53,539 bases of DNA from Streptomyces ureilyticus (GTDB lineage Bacteria; Actinomycetota; Actinomycetes; Streptomycetales; Streptomycetaceae), in contig NZ_JAAKZX010000045.1 in NCBI RefSeq assembly GCF_011045025.1, positions 1 through 53,539 on the forward strand. Reading direction: 5' to 3'. The position numbers and the translations under genes were made by a program. This document shows, piece after piece, positions 43,729 through 51,331 of this stretch; positions within the stretch are counted from its first letter, which is position 1, and each line of letters starts with the position of its first letter. The notes under the pieces were generated by a model. It was not told the origin of the DNA and did not search any database. It saw nothing but the letters and a program-made list of their open reading frames with translations.

Positions 43729-44355
43729 TCATCGCACGCCGTGCGGCCGGAACTGGATGCTGATCCGGGGTCCGGCCGCCCGCGTGGTCTTGGGGACCGC
43801 GTGTTCCCAGGTCCGCTGGCAGGAGCCGCCCATCACGAGCAGGTCCCCGTGGCCGAGCGGGCGCCGTACGGTGCTGCCGCCGCGCCGGGGCCGCAGCAGC
43901 AGATCGCGCGGCGTGCCCACGGAGAGGATGGCGACCATCGTGTCCTCGCGCGCGCCCCGCCCGGTCCGGTCCCCGTGCCAGGCCACGCTGTCCCTGCCGT
44001 CCCGGTAGTAGCAGAGCCCGGCGGTGGTGAACGGCTCCCCCAACTCCTCGGCGTAGTGCGCGGAAAGGGCATCCCGCGCCTCGTCCAGAACGGGGTGCGG
44101 CAGCACGTCATCGGCACCGTAGTGGGCGAGCAGCCGCGGGACGTCCACCGTCTGCTCGTACATCTGCCGCCGCTCGGCCCGCCAGGGCACCTCGCCGGCA
44201 AGCCGCGTGAACAGCGCACCGGCCCCGCTCAGCCACCCCGGCAGCAGATCGATCCAGGCACCGTCACCGAGCCGGGTCCTGCGCAGCCCGTGCGGCGGGC
44301 CGAGGCGGATGTCGTCGGTCTGGTCGAAGAGCGAGCCCTGGAGGTGGGTGGACAT
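43729..44355 (-). CDS. alkB: AlkB-family 2-oxoglutarate/Fe(II) dioxygenase
   Basis: 208 aa. Oxidatively removes alkyl groups from damaged bases in single-stranded DNA or RNA. The iron facial triad is His127-x-Asp129 (AWHGD) and His185 (TWEHAVPK). The 2-oxoglutarate arginines are in GPRISIQFR (Arg197, Arg203). Length and motif order match bacterial AlkB-like proteins. No adaptive-response partner (Ada, AidB) is near. It is convergent with the sugar-binding lipoprotein gene. Confidence 0.9.
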   Translation of the reverse strand: MSTHLQGSLFDQTDDIRLGPPHGLRRTRLGDGAWIDLLPGWLSGAGALFTRLAGEVPWRAERRQMYEQTVDVPRLLAHYGADDVLPHPVLDEARDALSAHYAEELGEPFTTAGLCYYRDGRDSVAWHGDRTGRGAREDTMVAILSVGTPRDLLLRPRRGGSTVRRPLGHGDLLVMGGSCQRTWEHAVPKTTRAAGPRISIQFRPHGVR

Positions 44356-44413
44356 GGGTCAGGTTACGCCTGTATTCGAATGCTTGTACGGCATCGAGGG
44401 CTGAACCCTGTCA

Positions 44414-44999
44414 TCACCCCAAGGTCAGCAGGACGATCGCCGTGCCCGCGCTCACCAGGCCAACCAGCTGTCTGCGGCTGACCTTCTCGTGGAGCATCGC
44501 GAGCCCGAGGACCGTGGGGATGGCCGGATAGAGTGACGCCAGTACGACGGCGAGGGCCAGCATCTGCAGCCGAGTGGCCCAGAGGTAGAGGGTCAGTCCG
44601 AGAGCGGCGCCAGCCCCGATTGCGACCGCCTGAACCAGTGCCTTCGGGGACTGCCGGAACTGCGGGCCACGCCGCCAGACGCCGGGCAGCACCACGACGA
44701 CCGCGGCCACCCGCCCCGCCACCACCGGCCACACCCCACTGCCCGCGCTCGCCTGCGCCAGGCCGATGTACTGCACGGCCACGCCCAGGCTGGCGAGGAG
44801 ACCGTCCACGGTCGCCGGCGTCGCACCCGCTCCGTGGCGGGTCTCTCCACCGGACACGAGCCACAGCGCGGGCACCGTGACGCAGATGCCGAGCCAGGCC
44901 AGGAGCGTGGGCCTGTCGCCCAGGAAGCAGACGCAGCCCACCGGCGTAGTCGACGACGCCGTAGAGGGCTGCGGAAGCCAGTGCGAGAAGGGCACCCAC
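44414..44999 (-). pseudogene. EamA/DMT transporter remnant with internal deletion and frameshift
   Basis: The first 21 codons from the GTG at 44999 read as a typical EamA start (VGALLALASAALYGVVDYAGG). The -1/+1-related frame from about 44926 to 44414 reads the second half (FLGDRPTLLAWLGI to VSAGTAIVLLTLG), with helices such as LVQAVAIGAGAALGLTLYLW. Intact family members have roughly 80 more residues between these parts. The junction at ~44926-44940 therefore combines a deletion with a frame change, and no single frame spans both. A short out-of-frame product could still be made from 44995, but it would lack the N-terminal helices. Confidence 0.75.
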
Positions 45000-45010
45000 G
45001 CGGGGCGGCC

Positions 45011-45130
45011 TCAGCCCTCAGGTGCCCCGAGAGGCCGCCGGTCGGCCAGGGCTCGGGCGGCACCGAGGGCTTCCGCGTTGGACGGTTCGGACGAGGCCTT
45101 GAGGGTGCAGTTGATGATCAGCGCCTTCAT
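45011..45130 (-). pseudogene. Flavodoxin-family (NADPH-dependent FMN reductase) 5' fragment
   Basis: A 39-codon frame, MKALIINCTLKASSEPSNAE... then a short unrelated tail (RRPLGAPEG) and stop. The start is nearly identical to the N-terminal beta strand and phosphate loop of flavodoxin-like NAD(P)H oxidoreductases, which are ~190-200 aa. Only the first ~27 residues look native. No good ribosome site precedes it. It lies 11 nt from the EamA remnant, so both probably decayed in one deletion-prone segment. Confidence 0.6.
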
Positions 45131-45215
45131 GGGGATGACGGGTATCCACGGTAGTCCGGCTCATACGGAGTCGGCCACATGCCCCGGCAGGCCCCGGCAC
45201 CGGGTAGGCGGAGCC

Positions 45216-45566
45216 TCAGGTCTGGTTGCCCTTCGGCCTGCCGCGTTGGTCCGGAGTTCCGTGGGGCGGCGGGTGGGTCGCCTCCGCGGCGGTGGCGGGT
45301 GAGACCGTCCGGCCCGCGCGTTGCGGGGACTGTTCGGGGCGTACGGCCGTGGGGTCGCCGCCCGTGGGTTCCGCCCCGGAAGCGAGCTCGGACAGCCGGG
45401 CCTTGATCATCTCCACCACCGGCGTACGGTCCGCGTGTGCGCGCTCGTAGGCCAGTATCTGCTCGACCTCGTCTGTGGACAGCGACCGGATACGGGTCCG
45501 CAGGCCGCCCAGCGGCAGATGGTCGAAGTCGGGCAGGGGCAGGGTGTCGCGGTCGGTGTGACTCAT
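45216..45566 (-). CDS. Small acidic-helical protein (DUF8129-like)
   Basis: 116 aa. The N-terminal ~60 residues form a conserved helical core: LPLPDFDHLPLGGLRTRIRSL followed by DEVEQILAYERAHADRTPVVE and KARLSEL. This matches a small actinobacterial domain I recall as DUF8129, sometimes labelled lipid-droplet associated. The remainder is a disordered Pro/Thr/Gly tail. ATG at 45566 is set by GGAAGGA upstream. It begins 38 nt after the DUF6479-like stop, so both genes probably share the SigB-type promoter at 45983-46006. Function unknown. Confidence 0.72.
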   Translation of the reverse strand: MSHTDRDTLPLPDFDHLPLGGLRTRIRSLSTDEVEQILAYERAHADRTPVVEMIKARLSELASGAEPTGGDPTAVRPEQSPQRAGRTVSPATAAEATHPPPHGTPDQRGRPKGNQT

Positions 45567-45604
45567 GTGCGTGTTCCTTCCCGTTCCTTCCGGGCGTCGA
45601 CGGA

Positions 45605-45973
45605 TCAGGTCCGCCCGGGGCCGCCGCTGCCGAAGCCTCCGCTGGACTTCTCGTCGCACTTCGGCGCCTCCTGGTCCGCGGCGCGGCGGGTGCGGAGGTT
45701 GCCGTGTCCCCGTAGCCGGTGCGGGGTGGTCCGGTGGCGGCCGCGCGGCACCTCGACGGGCTCGCGCCGCTCGCGGACCTCATGCACGGGGCCGGAGTCG
45801 GGCGGCCTCGGCTGCTCCTCGGGGCGTGGCGGTGCGGGCTCGCGGGCGCGGATCCGGCGGCCGCGCACCACGGCCCAGATCAGGCCGCCGACGACGATGA
45901 GCCCGACCAGGAACGGCACCACGCCACCAGCCACCGCGGAGTCGATGGCCAGTCGTGTCGTGACGATGTCCAT
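45605..45973 (-). CDS. DUF6479-like single-pass membrane protein
   Basis: 122 aa. One membrane helix (AGGVVPFLVGLIVVGGLIWAVV, ~15-37), then a basic patch (RGRRIRAREP) and a polar tail with the recurrent segments PRPEEQPRPPDSGPVHEVRE, TPHRLRGHGN and SGGFGSGGPG, which I associate with the Streptomyces DUF6479 family. Function unknown. The ATG at 45973 has no ribosome site, and a GTTT-N14-GGGTAC promoter ends only 9 nt before it, so the mRNA is probably leaderless or nearly so. It leads a two-gene unit with the DUF8129-like gene. Confidence 0.75.
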   Translation of the reverse strand: MDIVTTRLAIDSAVAGGVVPFLVGLIVVGGLIWAVVRGRRIRAREPAPPRPEEQPRPPDSGPVHEVRERREPVEVPRGRHRTTPHRLRGHGNLRTRRAADQEAPKCDEKSSGGFGSGGPGRT

Positions 45974-45982
45974 CACTCGCGA

Positions 45983-46006
45983 GTACCCGGCGCGGCCGAG
46001 CGAAAC
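45983..46006 (-). promoter_or_regulatory. SigB/SigF-type promoter GTTT-N14-GGGTAC
   Basis: On the minus strand, GTTT (46006-46003), a 14-nt spacer and GGGTAC (45988-45983) match the consensus recalled for Streptomyces SigB-family factors (GNNT-N14-16-GGGTAY). A SigB-type sigma gene starts 320 nt away. The -10 end is 9 nt from the ATG, so transcription would start at or within a few bases of the start codon. Confidence 0.65.
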
Positions 46007-46146
46007 AGCGGCTTGTGGCTCCCGTTCGGCATTTTCCGGCCGCGAATTACGGGTATTCAGCCGGGCTCGTCGCATCTCGGGACCGGTTGATAGCTCGGTG
46101 TCACGCCATTCCCACGCCGGTGGATCGAACGAGTACTGCCCACTGG

Positions 46147-46170
46147 GTTTGAACGATTGCGTTTGGGTGA
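46147..46170 (+). promoter_or_regulatory. Possible SigB-type promoter of the sigma-factor gene
   Basis: GTTT (46147-46150), a 14-nt spacer and GGGTGA (46165-46170) give a near match to GTTT-N14-GGGTAY on the + strand, upstream of the sigma factor. The rest of 45974-46324 shows no gene. The -10 has two mismatches. Confidence 0.35.
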
Positions 46171-46324
46171 GCGAATACCGGGCAAATGCACTCATAAGTG
46201 CTTCGGACAGGAGGCACGTCCGTGGGGGCTGGTCCGCCAGATCGCGGGTGTGTTCCGAACGGTCCGTGTGCGCCTTCTCCCATGGTGACTGTCTCGGCAC
46301 CTTCTGAGGGAGTTGCGACGCACC

Positions 46325-47122
46325 ATGCGAGTCACCGTCAGATCGAAGCAACACCCGCACGACGACGCCCCCGACACGGCCGCGGCCTTCGAAAGGCTCG
46401 CCGCCCTGCCCGAGGGGCCCGAGCGCGACGCCTTGCGCGACGAGATCGTCCGGGCCTGGCTGCCCATGGCCGACCGCATCGCCACCCAGTACCGGGGGCG
46501 CGGCGAGTCGGTCGAGGACCTCTGCCAGGTCGCGGCCCTCGGCCTCGTCAAGGCGGTCGCCCGTTACGACCCGGACCGTGGCTGCGCCTTCGAGAGCTAC
46601 GCGATCCCGACCATCACCGGCGAGATCAAGCGCCACTTCCGGGACCATATGTGGGTTCTTCACGTACCGCGCCGGGTCCAGGACCTGCGCAATCGCGTCC
46701 GTACGGCCGTGAAGGACCTTTCGCAGACGTCGTCCGGCCGTCGGCCCACCGTCAGTGAGATCGCCGAGTACGCGCGGATGAGCGAGGACGACGTACGGAT
46801 CGGTCTCGAAGCTCTCGACAGTTTCACCGCCCTCTCGCTGGACGCCGAGCTGCCGGGCAGCGACGACGGTTACGCACTGGGAGACGTCCTCGGCGAACCC
46901 GACGCCGGGTTCGATCTGGTCGTCGACCGCGAGGCCGTGAAGCCCTGTCTGCAGGAACTCCCCGAACGCGAACGCACCATCCTCTACCTGCGCTTCTTCG
47001 GAGGGATGACACAAAGCCGGATCGCGCATCAGCTCGGCATCTCGCAGATGCACGTGTCCCGGCTGCTCAGCGCCTGTTGCGCCGAACTGAGGGAGAAGGC
47101 CCTCGCCGAGAAGGCCGTCTGA
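46325..47122 (+). CDS. RNA polymerase sigma factor, SigB/SigF/SigG family
   Basis: 265 aa. Group 3 sigma factor. Region 2 reads DLCQVAALGLVKAVARYDP, with FESYAIPTITGEIKRHFRDH for core binding and -10 recognition. Region 3 has GRRPTVSEIAEYARMSEDDV. Region 4 contains LPERERTILYLRFFGGMTQS and IAHQLGISQMHVSRLLS, the -35-binding helix-turn-helix. This is the stress/differentiation class of Streptomyces, normally held by an anti-sigma kinase (RsbA/RsbW); none is in the window. ATG at 46325 is 12 nt after GAGGGAG. A TTG at 46313 is an alternative. CsbD and DUF6479-like genes nearby are plausible targets. Confidence 0.9.
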   Translation: MRVTVRSKQHPHDDAPDTAAAFERLAALPEGPERDALRDEIVRAWLPMADRIATQYRGRGESVEDLCQVAALGLVKAVARYDPDRGCAFESYAIPTITGEIKRHFRDHMWVLHVPRRVQDLRNRVRTAVKDLSQTSSGRRPTVSEIAEYARMSEDDVRIGLEALDSFTALSLDAELPGSDDGYALGDVLGEPDAGFDLVVDREAVKPCLQELPERERTILYLRFFGGMTQSRIAHQLGISQMHVSRLLSACCAELREKALAEKAV

Positions 47123-47440
47123 TCGCCGACAGGGCCGCCGTCTGATGTCCGGCCCGCCGTCGTGTCCGCGCCGTGTCCCGGAGCGGACGAACTCGGTCGC
47201 CCGGTGCCGGTGTCCCCGGCCCGGGCGACCGAGCGGCGAGCTCACTGCCGAACCCTCCCGGGAGCGGTTTGCCAGTGTGCCGCCGATGTCCGAACTAACC
47301 ACGAGGACGGATCCGAAACGCTTCGGATCCGTCCGAACAAAGCAGTCGCCCTGCCCTGTTGGGGAATGCTGAAGACACATCACCGGGTCCGTCGTGCGGA
47401 TTTCCGGAGGTGATTAGGGGGGCGATTCCCCAAGGGTGCT
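47123..47440. other. Non-coding gap between sigma factor and ANTAR gene
   Basis: 318 bases without a credible gene. The only strong element is the hairpin at 47305-47334. Confidence 0.6.
47305..47334. terminator. Perfect 13-bp hairpin between convergent genes
   Basis: GGACGGATCCGAA (47305-47317) pairs with TTCGGATCCGTCC (47322-47334) around the tetraloop ACGC. It separates the sigma-factor gene from the convergent ANTAR gene and may terminate both. Confidence 0.65.
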
Positions 47441-47824
47441 TCAGGAAGGCGGTTCAAGGGGTGGTTCGCCCGGAATCTGTGTCGGCCCGTGACGATCGAG
47501 GGCGTCTTCCAGCGTGGCGCGAATATCGGGCGGCAGTTCGCCCTTCTGTCCCCAGATGATGATCAGCTCCGCCACATTCCGCAGCCTGATGTTCGTGTGC
47601 TGGGAAACTTCCCGCAGAACGGCCCAGCCCTGGTCGGGTGTCACCCGCCCCAGCGCGACCGTCATGCCGATCGCCTGGTCCACGACGGCATGCGAGGTCA
47701 CGGCTTCCTTCAACTGGCCGACCTCTTCCTGCAACGCGACGATCCGGGCCGTTTCGTCAGGCACGGTCGCCTCCTGTGGGTCACCGGCCGGCTCGACAGC
47801 TCCCGAACGGGTATGTGAGGTCAT
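47441..47824 (-). CDS. ANTAR-domain RNA-binding antiterminator
   Basis: 127 aa. The ANTAR domain covers ~45-105: IVALQEEVGQLKEAVTSHAV, then VDQAIGMTVALGRVTPDQGW and LREVSQHTNIRLRNVAELI. Proteins of this fold bind dual-hairpin RNA and prevent termination. No GAF, PAS or receiver domain is attached, so it must be regulated by level or by a partner. ATG at 47824 is chosen for GGAGGGG five bases upstream; ATGs at 47863 and 47872 lack a ribosome site. It sits between the SigB-type sigma and CsbD, consistent with a stress role. Confidence 0.8.
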   Translation of the reverse strand: MTSHTRSGAVEPAGDPQEATVPDETARIVALQEEVGQLKEAVTSHAVVDQAIGMTVALGRVTPDQGWAVLREVSQHTNIRLRNVAELIIIWGQKGELPPDIRATLEDALDRHGPTQIPGEPPLEPPS

Positions 47825-48013
47825 CGTCCCCTCCGGGGTCGGAGCGCTGACGTGTTCCTCCATCGTCGCCACTTGTCCAGCCGTGTGCCAGTGCGGGCCG
47901 CCTCGAAGTGCATGTGCTCACTCAGCGTGGCGAAGTGTTCACGAATTGCGAAGGTGCAGACCCGGGCGCAGGGTGGATACGCCAGTCCAACTCCCCGCAA
48001 AGGACGGATCATC

Positions 48014-48187
48014 ATGGCGAAGGCAAAGGGCAAGGCCAAGCAGATGAAGGGCAAGATGAAGGAAGCCACCGGCAAGGCCACCGGCGACCGGAGCCAGGAG
48101 GCCGAGGGTCGCGCCGAAGAGATATCGGGCCAGGCGCAGGAAGCCGCGCAGAAGCCCGCCGACCGCGCGAAGAGGACCGGCCGGTAG
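48014..48187 (+). CDS. CsbD-family small stress protein
   Basis: 57 aa, highly charged: KGKAKQMKGKMKEATGKATG then DRSQEAEGRAEEISGQAQEA. This is the CsbD pattern, an intrinsically flexible helical protein. In Bacillus the csbD gene is sigma-B dependent, which agrees with the sigma factor nearby. ATG at 48014 with AAAGGA ~9 nt upstream. No clean GGGTAY -10 was found upstream (GGGTGG at 47971 is the nearest). Confidence 0.85.
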   Translation: MAKAKGKAKQMKGKMKEATGKATGDRSQEAEGRAEEISGQAQEAAQKPADRAKRTGR

Positions 48188-48283
48188 GCCCGGCTCGCCG
48201 TCGCGATGAGCCTCCGGCGGCCGTATCGGGCTCGGCCCGTGCGGTCGCCGGAGGCGTTTTTCGGGACGGGTTTCGTGTCGGCT

Positions 48284-48359
<76 letters not shown>

Positions 48360-48373
48360 GTGCCGGTACGGCT

Positions 48374-48454
48374 GCCATGACAGGCGGCGGACCTGACTGC
48401 GCCATGACGGGCGGCGGACCTGACTGCGCCATGACGGGCGGTGGACCGGACCGC
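48374..48454. repeat. 27-bp tandem repeat, three copies
   Basis: Units at 48374-48400, 48401-48427 and 48428-48454 share GCCATGACxGGCGGxGGACC. The first two differ by one base and the third diverges at its end. The unit is a multiple of three. Confidence 0.9.
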
Positions 48455-48493
48455 TCCCCACAGACGCCGGACCGGACTGCCCACCGGCCCAGC

Positions 48494-48499
48494 GGGTAC
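48494..48499 (+). promoter_or_regulatory. GGGTAC -10-like element 9 nt before a start codon
   Basis: GGGTAC ends 9 nt before the ATG at 48509, the same spacing as at the DUF6479-like gene. The -35 is weak (GACT at 48475-48478, 15-nt spacer), matching only the loose GNNT form. Confidence 0.35.
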
Positions 48500-48508
48500 C
48501 CGCCGCGT

Positions 48509-48709
48509 ATGCGCAAGATCATGCGGCGCCCGGCCGGGCGCCAGAAGGAGACCCGCACCGCTACCGAAGAGGCCCTGGAGGAAATCAAGGAGCAGGGGCA
48601 CGAGGACGACACGGACACCACCGAGGGCCGGGACCGCGGACCGGGCGACCCCATCACCCCGAGCACGCGGGCGAACCGCGAAGCCACCGAAGTGGGCGGC
48701 TCCGACTGA
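48509..48709 (+). CDS. Small acidic hypothetical protein
   Basis: 66 aa, not recognised. A basic start (MRKIMRRPAGRQKETR) is followed by a strongly acidic, probably disordered stretch (ATEEALEEIKEQGHEDDTDT) and a GDPITPSTRANREATEVGGSD end. No signal or membrane segment. Charge pattern and size resemble small stress or spore-associated proteins, but no family is assigned. ATG at 48509 has no ribosome site; a GGGTAC 9 nt upstream suggests a near-leaderless SigB-type transcript. A longer in-frame reading starting at 48206 would run through the hexamer repeat and is less likely. Confidence 0.5.
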   Translation: MRKIMRRPAGRQKETRTATEEALEEIKEQGHEDDTDTTEGRDRGPGDPITPSTRANREATEVGGSD

Positions 48710-48760
48710 GCAGCACGCACCCCAACCCCCGACGTCCCCGCCCGAGGGAGGCCGGCGACC

Positions 48761-50224
48761 GTGGACCACACGCAAGCCCCCGTACTCGAGGCCCTGCGGC
48801 GCCATCACGAGCGCGGCGAACTGGCCTTCAGCCCGCCCGGCCACAAGCAGGCGCGAGGCGCCGAACCGCAGGCCCGGGCCATCCTCGGCGACGCCGTCTA
48901 CGCCTCCGACCTCCTGGCCTCCGGCGGCCTCGACGACCGGCGTACGAGAGGTGATGTGCTGCTGCGGGCGGAGCGGCTCATGGCGGACGCGGTGCACGCC
49001 GAGCACACGTACTTCACCACCTGCGGCAGCTCCCTGTCCGTGAAGGCGGCGATGCTCGCCGTGGCGGGCCCGGGCGAGAAGCTCATCGTGGGACGCGACG
49101 CCCACAAGTCGGTGATCTCCGGACTGATCCTCTCCGGCATCGAACCGGTCTGGGCCGATCCCCGATGGGACGAGAAGCAACGCTTCGCGCACGCACCCGG
49201 CCCGGAGGACTTCGAGGAGGCCCTCATCCGCCACCCGGACGCACGCGGCGCCCTTGTCACCAGCCCCACCCCGTACGGGAGTTGCGCCGCCCTGCGGAAC
49301 ATCGCGGACGTTCTCCACGCGCGCGAACTGCCCCTCGTCGTCGACGAGGCCTGGGGCGCCCATCTGCCCTTCCACCCCGGCCTGCCGTCCTGGGCGATGG
49401 ACGCCGGCGCGGACGTCTGCGTCACCAGCATCCACAAGATGGGCAGCGGACTGGAACAGGGCTCCGTCTACCACCTCCAGGGCTCCCTGATCGAGACGAA
49501 CACCCTGCGGTCGCGTGCCGACCTCTTCGGCACCACCAGCCCCTCGGTCCTCATCTACGCGGGACTCGACGCCTGGCGCCGCCAGATGGTCCTGCACGGC
49601 AAGGACCTCCTGGACGGCGCACTGCGACTCGCCGCTGACGTCCGCCGCACCATCGACGAGATCCCCGGACTGCACGTCCTCGGCCACGACGACCTCGTGG
49701 GCCCCAGCCTCTCCGTCGACTCGGATCCGCTGCCCACGGTCATCGACGTCAGCGGTCTCGGTACGAGCGGCTACCGCGCGGCCGACTGGCTGCGCACCGA
49801 GCACCACATCGACGTACACCTCGCGGACCACCGGCGCATCAACGCCCAGCTCACCCACGCCGACTCGGTCGACACCACCCGGCCGCTGACCGATGCCCTG
49901 CGCGATCTCGCCGAGCATGCCGGTGAACTGGCGGCCGGGCTGCCGGACATCGACGTACCGAGCGGTGACGACATGCGGCTCGAACAGGCCTGCCGGCCCC
50001 GCGACGCGTACTTCCGCCCCTCGGAGGCCGTTCCGCTGGAGCGGGCGGCCGGGCGGGTCGCGGCCGAGATGATCACGCCGTATCCGCCAGGCATCCCGGC
50101 CGTCCTGCCGGGCGAGCGGTTCACCGAGCCCGTCCTGCGCTATCTGCGGACGGGGCTGCGGGGAGGCATGAACCTCCCGGACGCCTCGGACCCGGAACTG
50201 AGCACGATCCGCGTCGTCGCCTGA
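48761..50224 (+). CDS. PLP-dependent Orn/Lys/Arg decarboxylase-family protein
   Basis: 487 aa, fold-type I group III (SpeA/LdcC-like, short form). Key features: FSPPGHKQ near the start, TCGSSLSVKAAM, VDEAWGAHLPFHP (PLP Asp) and SIHKMGSGLEQGS with the Schiff-base Lys226. It lacks the N-terminal wing domain of inducible enterobacterial decarboxylases, as is normal in Gram-positive homologues. Probably makes cadaverine, putrescine or agmatine; the amino acid cannot be told from sequence. GTG start at 48761 with GAGGGAGG upstream. Confidence 0.85.
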   Translation: MDHTQAPVLEALRRHHERGELAFSPPGHKQARGAEPQARAILGDAVYASDLLASGGLDDRRTRGDVLLRAERLMADAVHAEHTYFTTCGSSLSVKAAMLAVAGPGEKLIVGRDAHKSVISGLILSGIEPVWADPRWDEKQRFAHAPGPEDFEEALIRHPDARGALVTSPTPYGSCAALRNIADVLHARELPLVVDEAWGAHLPFHPGLPSWAMDAGADVCVTSIHKMGSGLEQGSVYHLQGSLIETNTLRSRADLFGTTSPSVLIYAGLDAWRRQMVLHGKDLLDGALRLAADVRRTIDEIPGLHVLGHDDLVGPSLSVDSDPLPTVIDVSGLGTSGYRAADWLRTEHHIDVHLADHRRINAQLTHADSVDTTRPLTDALRDLAEHAGELAAGLPDIDVPSGDDMRLEQACRPRDAYFRPSEAVPLERAAGRVAAEMITPYPPGIPAVLPGERFTEPVLRYLRTGLRGGMNLPDASDPELSTIRVVA

Positions 50225-50260
50225 GCATCCTGACCACCCCAAGCGCCCCGAGCACTTTGA

Positions 50261-50303
50261 GCATCCCGATCGGGCCTATGCGGCGCATCCCGAGCGGGCC
50301 TAT
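50261..50303. repeat. Direct repeat pair, 19 bp
   Basis: GCATCCCGATCGGGCCTAT (50261-50279) recurs with one change (G for T) at 50285-50303, overlapping the last codons of the convergent ligase gene. CCCGATCGGG in the first copy is itself palindromic. Confidence 0.75.
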
Positions 50304-51325
50304 CCCGCCGGCCGCTCGCGGACGACTTCACGCGCCGTCTTGTCGCCTCGCAGTCCGAGGAACCGCGGATGCCGCAGCATGCCGTCCCGCGTCCACTCGG
50401 TGAACTCGACCTGCGCGACCAGCTCCGGATCCGCCCAGTGGGTACGCGGCTCCCGCACCCGGTCGGTGAAGGGCGAGGCCGAGGTGTGGAGTGCGTCCAG
50501 GCGCTCGCGGAGGGCGACCAGGGTGCGATGGTCGAAGCCCGTGCCCACCTTGCCCGCGTAGCGCAGCCTGTCCCCGTCGTAGTAGCCGAGCAGCAGCGCA
50601 CCGAACCCGACGCGGCTGCCGGCCGGTTCGGTGAAACCGGCGACCACGAACTCCTGCCCCTGGGAGCACTTCAGCTTGAGCCAGTCCGGCGAACGGCGCG
50701 GCTGGTAGCGGCTGTCGGCACGTTTCGCGATCAGCCCCTCCCAGCCGTGGGCGCAGGCCTCGGCCAGCAACTCGGTTCCACCCGCGTTGCGATGCGTACT
50801 CATCCGCAGCGGGGTGCGGAACGTCAGGGCGCGACGCAGCAGCGACTTGCGGGAGCGCAACGGCAGTTGGGTGGTGTCGGCGCCGTCCAGCCGCAGCAGA
50901 TCGAACAGGTAGTACGTCACTTCCACACCGGTCGCCTCGATCTCCCGCCGCCGGGTGAGCCCCATCCGCTGCTGGAGCCGGGCGAAGTCGGTCCGGCCGT
51001 GCGCGAACGCGACGATCTCGCCGTCAACTGTGAAGTCCGTGCACGACTGCTCGTCGAGCGCCTCGACGATCTCCGGGTACGTGTCGTTGAGCCGCCTGTA
51101 CGTACGGGAGAGCAGCAGCACCCGCCCGCTCTCGCGGACCGCCAGCACCCGGACGCCGTCCAGCTTCCGCTCGAAGATCCAGCCGCCGGGGAAGTCCCGC
51201 CGGTCGCTCAGTGTGGCGAGCATCGGCCGGTCGGCCAGTTCCACGCCGGGGCGTGCCGCGCGCAGCCGCCGGCTCTCGTCGGCGGACAGCGTGCCCAGGA
51301 GGCCGGTGGTGTCGGTGTCGGTCAT
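50300..51325 (-). CDS. ATP-dependent DNA ligase (LigD ligase domain)
   Basis: 341 aa. Seals breaks in Ku-dependent end joining. The nucleotidyl-lysine motif is ERKLDGVRV (Lys54). Motif IV-like VEVTYYLFDLL, the GLIAKRADSRY segment and SPDWLKLKC (motif V) follow. An OB-fold region closes the protein (VVAGFTEPAGSRVGFGALLLG). It is the free-standing ligase module of LigD. It lies 6 nt downstream of the phosphoesterase gene, so the two form an operon. No Ku gene or LigD polymerase module is in the window. Confidence 0.9.
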   Translation of the reverse strand: MTDTDTTGLLGTLSADESRRLRAARPGVELADRPMLATLSDRRDFPGGWIFERKLDGVRVLAVRESGRVLLLSRTYRRLNDTYPEIVEALDEQSCTDFTVDGEIVAFAHGRTDFARLQQRMGLTRRREIEATGVEVTYYLFDLLRLDGADTTQLPLRSRKSLLRRALTFRTPLRMSTHRNAGGTELLAEACAHGWEGLIAKRADSRYQPRRSPDWLKLKCSQGQEFVVAGFTEPAGSRVGFGALLLGYYDGDRLRYAGKVGTGFDHRTLVALRERLDALHTSASPFTDRVREPRTHWADPELVAQVEFTEWTRDGMLRHPRFLGLRGDKTAREVVRERPAG

Positions 51326-51331
51326 CGCCGC

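Noticed and set aside
45605..47383. 592-codon minus-strand frame covering the sigma factor
   Set aside because: Only its last 122 codons (the DUF6479-like gene) are protein-like; the rest is antisense to a clear sigma factor.
47145..47413. Short + strand frames in the sigma/ANTAR gap
   Set aside because: They run through the terminator hairpin, have no ribosome sites and no recognisable sequence.
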